Shown here in pieces: positions 10,301 through 18,730 of a stretch of DNA of 25,142 nt. Under the pieces are notes generated by a model. That model was given only the letters and a program-made list of their open reading frames with translations. It was not told the DNA's origin and ran no database searches. Source of the stretch: Spirogloea muscicola (taxonomy: Eukaryota > Streptophyta > Zygnematophyceae > Spirogloeales > Spirogloeaceae); assembly GCA_009602725.1 (NCBI GenBank), contig WELB01000077.1, positions 461,266 through 486,407 of the forward strand, in the 5' to 3' direction. The position numbers and the translations under genes are program-made. Position 1 is the first letter of the stretch. Each line of letters begins with the position of its first letter.

Positions 10301-10617
10301 GGTCACGTACCAAACGTAGACCAGTTGGCAGCAGATTAGTCGAGCAGTTCTCACTGAGCAATTCATCCAGCACTTCTTGTGTCATGCAAACGAAGACTGC
10401 GGCTCGCGAGGCACCATCAGCATGGCACCTAAGTGGCTTTCAAGGCCGCTCTATCGATATCGGCAGCCGCAGTCTTCTCGTTCGGCGAGGGGCTCACCGA
10501 GCGCGCGCACGCGTCGACGGCGTTGCAGACGAGCTCGTCGACCAGCTGACCGGCGCCGGCGACGGCGGCGGCGGAGCGCAGGCGGCCGGCGACGCGCGGC
10601 GGCAGCCGGGCGATCGG
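4333..10617 (-). CDS. MLH3: MutL homologue MLH3 (mismatch repair / meiotic crossover), start codon in gap
   Basis: MLH3 pairs with MLH1 as MutL-gamma, a nuclear ATPase and nickase in mismatch repair and meiotic crossover resolution. Exons in order: 10617-10498 (enters the N gap), 10298-10247, 10134-10087, 9900-9746, 9489-9432, 9216-9159, 9011-8916, 8817-8652, 8513-8498, 8332-8085, 7845-7761, 7540-6531, 6432-6235, 6066-6022, 5863-5807, 5673-5579, 5483-5438, 5291-5232, 5093-5021, 4845-4760, 4569-4333. All 20 introns are GT-AG and all phases agree; the sum is 3009 nt. The GHKL ATPase has ELVCNAVDACA (residues 29-38 from the gap), DDDGCGIGRDDL, then GFRGEAL (92-98) and TVRDLFFNQPVRR. The transducer has QYLYINQRFV and TPIHKLL. 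A Ser/Pro/acidic linker (about 368-704) leads to the endonuclease domain, with DQHAADERVQLEE split by an intron, SKACRGAIMFGD and CAHGRP. MLH3, rather than PMS1 or PMS2, is indicated by CAHGRP and the overall order. The motif I glycine is replaced by Cys (DACA for DAGA). All sites are otherwise present. Confidence 0.95.
8498..8513 (-). other. MLH3: Candidate 16-nt microexon of MLH3
   Basis: The exon reads GGG GCA CAA TAC CTC T between gtgcag and gtatcc. With the first two bases of the 8332 exon it yields GAQYLYINQRFV, the conserved MLH3 transducer strand (plant MLH3 has QYVYINSRF). Without it the phases of exons 8652 and 8332 do not match. An alternative acceptor after CCAAG about 24 nt upstream would give a longer exon with the same frame (adding TSIVCVQ), so the left border is uncertain while the right border is firm. 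Confidence 0.7.
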
Positions 10618-10888
10618 NNNNNNNNNNNNNNNNNNNNNNNNNNNNNNNNNNNNNNNNNNNNNNNNNNNNNNNNNNNNNNNNNNNNNNNNNNNNNNNNNNN
10701 NNNNNNNNNNNNNNNNNNNNNNNNNNNNNNNNNNNNNNNNNNNNNNNNNNNNNNNNNNNNNNNNNNNNNNNNNNNNNNNNNNNNNNNNNNNNNNNNNNNN
10801 NNNNNNNNNNNNNNNNNNNNNNNNNNNNNNNNNNNNNNNNNNNNNNNNNNNNNNNNNNNNNNNNNNNNNNNNNNNNNNNNNNNNNNNN
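10618..10888. other. Assembly gap (271 N)
   Basis: A run of N interrupts MLH3 exon 1 on its 5' side, so the MLH3 start codon, 5' UTR and promoter cannot be read. The right edge at 10889 opens directly in a dispersed repeat, which probably caused the break. Confidence 0.98.
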
Positions 10889-11245
10889 GCTCCCAAGCGC
10901 TTGCTTTGCACCGCCGCGCTGGTCGCGCCCTTGCAGCAGCCTCTGGCTTGCGCAGCGGGGTTGCTCTTCCTCCCCTCAGCTCATCTGACTTCCTACTGCT
11001 GACACGGGGGTATTGAGGGCGCCCTGTCTGCCTAGCCTTTGGCTCCGTCATGAACACCTGTATGCATCTGGCTGGCATTTCACAGCCGATTCTTTCATAT
11101 CAGCAGCCGCTTTCTTTAATTTCATGCGCTTTCTCTACAACCAGCCAGCTCATTACCAAGGAAGAAGTGGCACTCCAAATGGGGGCAAGGGCTGTGATAA
11201 GCCAGCCCAAAAAGAATTGACAAGGGTTCGGAGGGGCCGACAAGC
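10889..11245 (+). repeat. Dispersed repeat remnants right of the gap
   Basis: The first 125 bp carry the CTTGCTTTGCACCGCCGCGC, GCAGCCTCTGGCTTGCG and CTGCTGACACGGGG landmarks shared with 19900-20040 and the 12 kb repeats. At 11189-11239 there is one plus-orientation copy of the hairpin module (GGCTGTGATAAGCCAGCCC, AAAAAGAATTGACAAGG, GGGGCCG). No transposase or reverse-transcriptase coding is visible. Confidence 0.7.
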
Positions 11246-11387
11246 GTTTAGCAGCTACAGAGGGGCCTGAAGATGTCAAGTCAGCACAGGGGGAGGATGG
11301 ATCACCCAGTAGTTACGAGTGAGGAGCCGCTGATCCGACAGGCTAGCTGCCGGAGACCCAGTTGACAGGACATTTGTAAGGCTAGAA

Positions 11388-11725
11388 ATGGCCTCCCTTT
11401 CAACTTCATGCGCACCGCGTGCCTTCTCTCTTCCTTACAGCAAGAAATGCGTGTGTGTTAAGAGATGGAGGGCCATGTGTGGCCAAGTACAAGGGCAAGC
11501 TCATTGACAAATGTACGACCTGCGCAGTAACCACGAGTCAGCACATAGAGGTCGCTAACTGATGCCCGAATACCGGACGAGTTGACAAGCTCTTGAGCTA
11601 CCAGCTAAGAAAGTGCTCGCCCATAGAAACCAGCTACCAGCTAAGGCTCGACCAGCTTTCCTATGCAACGCATGAGCCTTAGCTCGCTGCAGATAAGCTG
11701 ACACTCGACGACGCAAGAATGACGC
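11388..11725. other. Repeat-flanked spacer
   Basis: The sequence begins with a partial module (GGCCTCCCTTTCAACTTCAT, GCGCACCGCGTGCCTTCTCT). After it I find no open frame or known feature. ACCAGCTA and similar short strings recur at 11600-11650. No gene is seen. Confidence 0.45.
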
Positions 11726-11734
11726 CTTCTCTCT

Positions 11735-12400
11735 TCCTTACAACGCTCCCTGGCTCACGCACTTGCAGGCAGGCCAGGCTCTGGCTGCTACTTCTGGGTC
11801 TCGTCGGGGTGCCGCTTTGCCGCTTTGCAGCGCTTGCAAGCATTGGCTCTTCATCAACGTGCAGGGCGCTCTCTAAGTCAGGCCTCCAACTTTCGTGGCG
11901 GCGCTCCAGCTCCCCAAGTTAGCTTGTCTGGTTCGTTTGTGCTCACCCGTCGGTACAAACGTCACCTTAAGCACCTTAGTGTTGGTCTCCGTATTATGTA
12001 GCCTTGTTTATGTTTGCACTCGACTCTGCCTGAACAATGTATTGGCTGGAATTGGCCTCTCTTTCATTTCATGCGCCCCGCGCTCTCTCTTACAAAGTCC
12101 CTGGCTCACGCACTTGCAGGCAGGCCAGGCTTTGGCGCTACCTCTGGGTCTCGTTTGGGTGCCGCTTTGCCGCATTGCAGCGCTTGCAAGCATTGGCTCT
12201 TCATCAACGTGCAGGGCGCGCTCAAAGTCAGGCCTCCGGCTTTCATAGCGGCGCTCCAGCTCCCCAAGGTAGCTTGTCTGATTCGTCTGTGCTCACCTGT
12301 CGGTACTATTGTCACCTTAGGTACCTTACTTTAGGTCTCCGCATTGAGTAGCATTGTTTAGTTTGCACTAGTCTCTGCCTGAACAATGTATTGGTTTGAA
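11735..12400 (+). repeat. ~350 bp tandem duplication (two units)
   Basis: Unit 1 has CCCTGGCTCACGCACTTGCA at 11748 and unit 2 at 12099, a spacing of 351 bp. TCTGCCTGAACAATGTATTG recurs at 12025 and 12374. Between them the units are collinear throughout, including GCGCTTGCAAGCATTGGCTC, TTCATCAACGTGCAGGGCG and GGCGCTCCAGCTCCCCAAG, with scattered substitutions. Each unit has short open frames, but substitutions do not follow codon positions in an obvious way and the translations are unrecognisable, so I treat this as a non-coding tandem repeat. Confidence 0.85.
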
Positions 12401-12780
12401 TTGGCTCCCTTTCATTTCATGCGCTCCGCGCGTCTTCTCTCTCTTTGCCAAGCAATAGTTGCTTGCTACAGAATGCGGCTTTCATTGAGTCTGCGGCGTT
12501 CCCGGCACTCGCGATACTCCAGCGTGCTGGGCGCGCACTAGGCCAGGCTCATGGCGTGCGTGGTGGTTCTCTGGCTCCTCAGCTTTAGCTTGTCGAATTC
12601 GAATATGCTCACTCGTGGGTACTAGAGACCCCTCAGCCAGATTATTGCCGCATTATCAGGACTTTGCAAGGCTCGAAATGGCTTACCTTCCATTTCATGA
12701 GCACCGCGCGCCCCTTTTTCCAGCTGCAAATTTCTCCGACGTGCGGCTGCTGACTCGGGGTTATTAAGCTCCCATGCGCT
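12401..12780 (+). repeat. Diverged continuation of the 12 kb repeat
   Basis: This starts like a third unit (CTTTCATTTCATGCGCTCCG) and continues into the block homologous to 2865-3115. It ends with TGCGGCTGCTGACTCGGGG, a string shared with 19995-20035 and 10985-11010. It joins several pieces of the same repeat family in one orientation. Confidence 0.7.
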
Positions 12781-13105
12781 ATGGTCTCTTGCTTAGCTGT
12801 GTGCTTTTGGCAACCTTCGGCCCATTAACTATGAGAAGAGCACATTGTCAGGAGAGCAAGAACGACGTGATGCGCCAGACTCTGAGAACCCCTACATCAG
12901 CAGCCAATGGTCGGGTAAGAATGTGCTCGCCCATAGAGAAGGTCGGGTAGCAGCAGTCTACCCAAGAAACTTCGATTTCCTGAAACCCAGAAAGCCTAAT
13001 ACCTGGAACTTATGACGCAAGCTAGGTGAGTCTGGCTTACTAAGTGGCCAACTGCAGTGACTAATTGTTCTGCTGCCTGATTTGCGCTTCCGTCTTGGTG
13101 CTTCC
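12781..13105. other. Spacer without recognised features
   Basis: About 325 bp with stops in all frames. I see no gene, RNA or clear repeat here. Confidence 0.4.
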
Positions 13106-13109
13106 CCCT

Positions 13110-14013
13110 TGAACATGGTCCATTCCTTTCACAGCCATCGCCTTTGTTTTTTCTCTCGGGCTGGCCTTGTCATTCTTTTGTGGACTGGCCCTGTACAGAA
13201 TGATATAGATCTTCCAGATTCCAGCGACAGCTGTGAGAGGCCAGCCCAAGAAGAATGGACAAGGTCTGAAAGGGCCAATTGGCGCAACCCATGAAAGTAC
13301 ATTTCCTGCCCCATAGGGCTCTGTCCATTCTTTATGGGCTGACTTTTCACAGCCCTCCGCCCCTTTGAATGAGCTCATCACTTCTTCATATCTTGTGGGC
13401 TGGCCTCCAGCCATTGCCTTACATTGTTAGAGATATTTCGTTTGCTGTATGAATCCACTCGTGGGTGCTGAAGTCCCTCTTCAACCAGCTGTCGCATTGT
13501 TCACTTAGCCCCTCTTAGCATAGGGCTTCGTAGCATAGAACCCCAATCTTTCACTAGCTTTTGCCTAAACAGTGCATTGGCTTGATCTGGCCCTTTGCTT
13601 CAGTTCCACAGCCATCGCGCTCCAGGAAGAGCTTCTTTTCGGAGCGTACATTCCTTGGGCTGGCCTCTCACAGCCATTGCCTTGATTCGTATAGCTGCTT
13701 CCTTCTCCCTAACGTGATAGGTGTCCTGCTTTGGACGGGACGACCGCCGGACAGTGAACGGCCAGCCCACAAGCATGAACAAGAGGGTCAATAACAACTC
13801 CGACGCAAAGGTGAATCTCCCTGGCTCTGGCCAGGGGAACCACTTCCAGGAGCCTAGCATCTCTGATCTGCGGCTGCTTAGCAGGGGTTACTGAGTGATT
13901 CGTAGCTGCTTTGTTTCTTTGTGTACTTGTTTTTCTTAGCGCTTCCCCTGGCCCCCTTCTCGTTCTTTGTTCATTCTTTTTTTGGGCTGGCTTTTCCAGC
14001 CCCTACCCTCAAT
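13110..14013. repeat. Cluster of hairpin modules in both orientations
   Basis: A plus-orientation copy lies at 13229-13276 and a partial one near 13759. Minus-orientation copies, read on the plus strand as CCATTCTTT...GGGCTGGC...CAGCC, lie at about 13110-13170, 13316-13358, 13395-13420, 13645-13682 and 13970-14005. Neighbouring opposite copies make imperfect inverted repeats, for example 13170-13276. The sequence between them is non-coding. Confidence 0.75.
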
Positions 14014-14046
14014 GGGCGAGCCCTTTCTACCACATGCTGCCAAGTA

Positions 14047-14380
14047 CAGTAAAACCTCTCTAAGGTTATACGGTCGGTTGGGGAGGTTTGTATAAGGATA
14101 GAGGATATAACGGTACACAAGTCGCACGGTCCGTTGCACAGCTGTCGCACGGTCCGTCGCACGGTCCGCCTCACGGTCCGTCCGCACGGTTTGTCCATAA
14201 AGAATGCGTGTTATTAGGAGATATCCATAGGTGTAAGCTTGTATTTTGAGAAAAATGTATAATGTATGGAAGTATGGTGAATTATAAGCTTACGCCACTA
14301 AACCACTCGGTTTGCCAGAATTTGATAGCGTTATATGGGGGTATAAGCTAACGGGGGATAAGCTTAGAGAGGTTTTACTG
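14047..14380. mobile_element. 334 bp MITE, pogo/Tc1-mariner-like, with TA target duplication
   Basis: The element begins CAGTAAAACCTCTCTAAG and ends with the exact reverse complement of that 18-mer (CTTAGAGAGGTTTTACTG). It is flanked on both sides by TA (14045-14046 and 14381-14382). TA duplications and CAGT termini are typical of the Tc1/mariner-pogo superfamily. No transposase is encoded, so it is a non-autonomous MITE. The interior holds a short array of CACGGTCCG-type units (about 14121-14192). It sits about 600 bp 3' of the last recognised psbP exon. Confidence 0.9.
14121..14192 (+). repeat. CACGGTCCG minisatellite inside the MITE
   Basis: Five spaced copies of the 9-mer CACGGTCCG or a one-base variant occur in about 70 bp, at irregular 12-23 bp spacing and separated by GTCG, TTG or TC linkers. 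The array lies left of the MITE centre and has no counterpart in the other half, so it is not part of the terminal inverted repeats. Confidence 0.75.
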
Positions 14381-14382
14381 TA

Positions 14383-14794
14383 CATATTCAGAGGTGTTGG
14401 TCTCACAGAAGCACAGGTGCTTGCAGTACACAGAGCCAGACTTGGCGACAATCTAAAGCGAAGAGAAGCCACTTCGATACGAAAATGCACAATTGTACAG
14501 TCCAGCAAGAAACGTCTTATTTCAATGCGTGCGATATCTACGCTGGACACGGTCTCAAAGCACAAACTTTTTGCATATCATGTACTTATTTACATTACAT
14601 GCTTCAGGTTATTTGGTAAGAGCAGCAGTAAGATGTACATGATCTGCCGACCATCTAGCTTTACATGCTCAAGCCATGTCCACAGGCGACTTGGAAAGAG
14701 TCGTGGATGTTCCGTGCATAGATCTCCGTACCCTGTATACAGATGCGCGACCAACTTTTCGTTTAGTAGTAGCATGACACTCAATCTAGGCAGA
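14383..14794. other. Spacer between the MITE and psbP
   Basis: AT-richer sequence, probably downstream of psbP. An open plus-strand frame runs from 14312 inside the MITE to 14803, but it spans the MITE border and resembles no protein, so I do not call it a gene. Confidence 0.45.
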
Positions 14795-14848
14795 TCACCT
14801 TGATTGTGCAACGATGGTGACTACAAACAGTTGCCCTGCTTGCAGCAA
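14795..14848 (-). other. Weak candidate for the missing last psbP exon
   Basis: After the last clear psbP exon (ending FK, phase 0), the only downstream acceptor giving a short in-phase frame of about the right length is here: 17 codons and TGA after caaatag. The peptide LLQAGQLFVVTIVAQSR does not show the usual PsbP ending (…NSFTVA). I list it only as the best available option. Confidence 0.15.
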
Positions 14849-14982
14849 CTATTTGCAGCACAAGGGCCTTGCCATTCCTACTGCTGAGCACACGCTTTGT
14901 GCCGCGTCAACTGTTACCGCAAGCTCATATAGCATGAAGTATCTGTCCCCTCATTCTTGTGCATAAAGAGCGAGTGAGGTAC

Positions 14983-17951
14983 CTTGAACCAGCGCTTGTC
15001 TCCAATTGAGACCTTGCAGACGTAGAGCTGACCACCCTTAACAGCTGCAGAGATCAGCTGGTGCCTGCCTCCCTCAGTACCATCAGCTGCACATTCACGG
15101 GACTATGCACCCATGAGGCTCGTTGCAGGTAGGCCCTCACTCGTTCTCGCCACAAACGCATTGCATGCAATTCCAAGGAATCAAGGCTCTCACTCCCTAC
15201 TTTCAATATCTGCATACATTATCTTCATAAATAAGCGAAGCAAATAGATTGCAGGTAGCCAGTAAATGCAAGAGAAGCATGCTTGAAACAAAAGATGGAG
15301 CAGGCAAATCTGTACCAGTGCGTGTCAGGATCTCATATTTGTACTATGTATTGCCACTATTGTCCTTGGTCTGTGATGCGTCAAGGAGATTGGCTGCAGC
15401 CACTCTGTTTCTGTTAAATCCTCCCTCTGATGCGTTCTCCCTCACCCACGTCTGTGGCCCACAGTACATTAAAGTGATATCGTCTGTGTAAGCAGTCCTC
15501 CTTAACAGAGGTATGACATCACCAAGTATGCAAATCCAGATTGTTGTGTGTGAAGGCAAAGCTGTGGCCCCAATTCTCTATGTACTATGAATTTGATGAA
15601 TCAAGCCAGCAAACGAACTCGAAATCTGGACTCAACCGTCAATGTGGAGATCAGATCAGCAACAGAAACTGCTTCGAGATATGCTACCAACTCACTGCCA
15701 AGTACATACCTGCTCTCCTAGGATATAAGACATCTTATCCATAAATTGCTCCGGAGAGCCGTAGTCAGTAATACTGCTCTTCCCACCAGAAGGTTGCTTC
15801 AGGACAACCACTTCGGAGCCATGGTCAAAGTTGTCCTCCCACCTATTCACACACAGGTGTGACGCCAATGGTTACTGATCTGTTTTCATAAGAGTGACTT
15901 TGGATTTGACAGCCAACACGCGTCGGACGTGTAATGATAGGACTATCGATGCTCAAAGTGCTGCATCGTAATTTGCAGAGCAGGGCAGCAGTGATTACTG
16001 TAGAAGGATTGTCGGTCTTTGATCTCTACAGCCCACGGTACAAGTCTCAATGTCAGATGGCCAGCTTGCATGCTATAATGTGAAGTAGGCGGGGAGTATC
16101 CCCCTTAGTAAAACTTGACATCTGACTCTGCGCATCTCCAATTTTTGTAGTCTTTGTAACAAGCTTCCTTATGGAGTTGTCATATTCACATGACACAAGC
16201 TTGGCAACACACCCACTGAAGTGGACACATGAGTGCAAGTCTCTCAGAGGACCACCCGATGGTGATAAAGTTGTTATGTGGTCTAGTACAACCCCGAGGA
16301 GGTGAAAAGAAGAGCAATATGTCCAAGAGCATCATGTGCATGTGCCACATACCGAGCAACAGCACCGAAGTCCTTTTCTTGTGATGGATTCCACTTCAAC
16401 GGTATCTGCAATTGGTATCCCTCTCCAGTCTGTGGCCGATATCCTACAGGCGAAGTGACAGAATATATAATTAATCTCCTGCAATGATCCCCGTGCTCTT
16501 CTGTACCTTGGCCTTACATGGGAAAATGATGAAAAGCTGCAGGCTTGCAGACAGTAATTTGTGCTCAAAATGAAATCACGGTGCACAGTCACTGTCAAGG
16601 GAGATCTTTAAAAGATCAATGCTTCATATAGCAGATTGAGGTCAATTATTTTATGCACCGATCTCAACAACCGGGGCAAACTCAACATCACTTCAGCATG
16701 TATGAGCTGCATAGCTACACTAATACTGATACCAAGATCACAATCAGTGTCCAGATTGGCTACAGCGACATGACATGAATGACACGCACTTACCAGTCTG
16801 CTCAGTCTTCTTCCCAAAGATGTTAGCTGCTGACCCATAAGCAGCACTTGCGTCTGGTGCATATGTAAAAGCTTCTGCACTAGTGGCTGCTAGAGCAAAA
16901 AGCCCCTGCAACAGATCAAGCTCGAATTTCCTCAATGACGTACGAATGCCATCGCAATTTTGGAGCGAGGTTCAAGTACAAGAAGTCTACATGATAGCAA
17001 CGCAATGAGTGGGACTCAGCAGTGTGTTAGAGTGAAGCCTCAAAGGCCTTTAAGAAAGACTACAATGCACAGGCAAAAATGCTTGGCAAAGAAGAAGTCA
17101 ATATGGCAATATATATATGTTATGAGTGAGTTAATGCACATTCTTTGCTGTTCAGTATTCAAGAAACCTGGCTAGCCAATGCCTTGATTCCAAAAGAAAA
17201 GCAAAGTGGAAAGCAGTTGCTGTTAATCAATGCTGGCTTCTTCCTTCAAGCATCAGTCTCAGGTAAGCCCTTCCGCAGTCCCAAGAGGCACTTGCCTTCT
17301 TGTTGTCATAGTTGCAAGGCCACTGACATCGTCACCTAGCTCTGCTTGGCAGGTCAGCTTAGCCTGCAACCAGGCATAGAATGCTTTCACAAGGTGAATG
17401 TACAGCATTTACGACTCTGCATGACTACTTCAGTAAAGGACAGCACTCGCCAGAAGCTGATGAACTACGACATACATTGCGCAACTCCGTGTATTGCAAG
17501 CTCCGAGATTTAGCCTTCTATTCTCCACATGCTCTTTCTGACAGTGTCTCAACAATCTGCACTAATCGAATTGCAGGTAGTGCTTACCTTATATGCTGGA
17601 GGCAGCTGAGAACTGGACTCACAGCAACGAAGCTTGGCGCCCAAGAATTCTAACAGGAGCAAAGGCGCATGAAAGTGAGCCGACGAAGAAAGTGACCAGC
17701 TTGCACTGCTGGTCTGCTCCTTGCAGCTGCAAGCTCCTCATTGCAACCTTGATGGCGCCAAATCAATGTCAGAATTTGTATTCCGGTACTTTCTGAAGTG
17801 GCTTGCCAAAAGCCGAGCACAATGGGATAACGGGTTGGGCTTTCTAGACAAGTAGCTAGCTGTTACATGGGGAACCAACCTTGGCTTGTAGTGGCGAGAA
17901 TGAGCTTGCGGCAAAGCTGGCCTGGACAGCGACACTGACAGCCTGCGCCAT
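14983..17951 (-). CDS. psbP: PsbP, photosystem II oxygen-evolving enhancer 2, with in-frame TAG
   Basis: PsbP is a lumenal extrinsic subunit that stabilises the Mn4CaO5 cluster and its Ca/Cl requirement. Exons: 17951-17880, 17363-17292, 16905-16794, 16443-16353, 15842-15710, 15451-15316, 15086-14983; introns are GT-AG and phases agree. Exon 1 begins [18 protein letters not shown], a plausible chloroplast transit peptide. Exons 2-3 give TTRRQ then [13 protein letters not shown], a twin-arginine lumenal signal as expected for a Tat substrate. The mature part has [91 protein letters not shown] and IGDKRWFK. Codon 196 is TAG (15346-15344) where relatives have Tyr (NT[13 protein letters not shown]). 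The usual ~15-residue C-terminal exon is not found. The gene may be a recent pseudogene or carry a sequencing error. Family identity is secure; exon 1 and the donor at 17291 are less so. Confidence 0.88.
15344..15346 (-). other. psbP: In-frame TAG within psbP exon 6
   Basis: The exon reads GGC AAT ACA TAG TAC AAA TAT GAG ATC CTG. Relatives have (K/N)TYYKYE(I/L)LTRT here, so one base (TAT/TAC to TAG) explains the stop. The frame is intact on both sides and no short intron with GT-AG borders removes it. Confidence 0.85.
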
Positions 17952-18720
17952 CCTGCTCGCTCACTTCTCTCAACATCATGGCAATGGTGAATGAAAAGCA
18001 CAAAATGCGCCGCTGATGTAGCCAAGCTTGCAGGCAGCTCGATGCGCACGAGGGAGCCAGGGGAAGGCATGGCCACGCCCTCGCAGCAGCCGCAACGCGG
18101 GGAAAGCGTCAAGGCGGAGCTCGCTACCTGGCTATGGCGGCGGCGGCGGCGGCGGCGGCGCGGGGAGCTCAGTTGCGGGCTGCAGGTGGAAAGCGGAGCT
18201 GGTGGCCAGTTAAGAGTCAATGGGGGATAAAACGCGAGCGTCCGAGTGATGAATTTGTTTGGGGCACCAGCTTCCGTGGGCTCCATGAGGCAACCGGGAG
18301 CCACTAATCAGATCCGTGAGCTAATCTAGACGGAGGGCGGGCGCCGCCCCATCTCCCCCATTCAAATCACGTCATCTCTGGACTGCAGGCCCTTTCCTGG
18401 CGGGAGGCTATTGGACGGCGCGGATCACGGCTGAAGCGGCGGACGGCGCGGATGCGCGCCACGTCCACGGCGGCGAACCGGGCCCCGCGCGGCGGGCCGC
18501 CGATCACGTGGCCCTGCCAATCGCACGGCTCGGCATAGATATGGGCCACCACGGTGGCAGCCACGTGGCACTAGGTGCCAGCCACGTCGACACGCCAGGT
18601 CCCGGCTGGTGGCGGCGCTAGCGGGGGCTTGCGCCGACGGTGGGGCCCCCATGTAGTCAAGTTGGTGATTGGTTGCTAAGTAAGATCCAGGCGCCGGCCA
18701 GTTCCTCTTACTGATGTCTA
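17952..18720 (-). promoter_or_regulatory. Likely psbP promoter/5' region with ACGT-core boxes
   Basis: The region lies directly upstream of the psbP ATG. It is GC-rich from about 18030 to 18660. Two perfect G-boxes (CACGTG) lie at 18505-18510 and 18562-18567. Other ACGT-core sites are ATCACGTCAT (18366-18375), GCCACGTCC (about 18459) and GCCACGTCG (18581-18589). G-box and ACGT elements bind bZIP/bHLH factors and are common in light-regulated photosynthesis promoters; that role here is inferred. I cannot place a TATA box or start site, and a minus-strand open frame of 188 codons here is Arg-rich and not convincing. Confidence 0.5.
18136..18160 (+). repeat. (GGC)8 trinucleotide repeat
   Basis: Eight uninterrupted GGC units upstream of psbP, about 190 bp from its ATG. 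If transcribed they would lie in the psbP 5' leader as (GCC)n. Confidence 0.9.
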
Positions 18721-18730
18721 ATTAAGGGGC

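Noticed and set aside
14312-14803. 163-codon plus-strand open frame
   Set aside because: It starts inside the MITE and runs across its border into unique sequence, so it is a chance frame.
15316-15451. Stop-codon reassignment (TAG read as an amino acid), known in some ulvophyte algae
   Set aside because: More than 1300 reconstructed codons in MLH3 and the esterase contain no internal TAG or TAA, and the residue expected here is Tyr, not Gln.
17284-17305. A GC-AG donor (AAG|gcaagt) for psbP exon 2
   Set aside because: It leaves the exon in phase 2, which gives an immediate stop in the GLFALAA exon; the nearby GT donor after CAA keeps phase 0 and yields [12 protein letters not shown].
17738-18304. 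188-codon minus-strand open frame upstream of psbP
   Set aside because: It is Arg-rich and derives partly from the (GGC)n repeat, resembles no family, and overlaps psbP exon 1 in a different frame. The MAQAVSV frame with a donor at 17879 is better supported.
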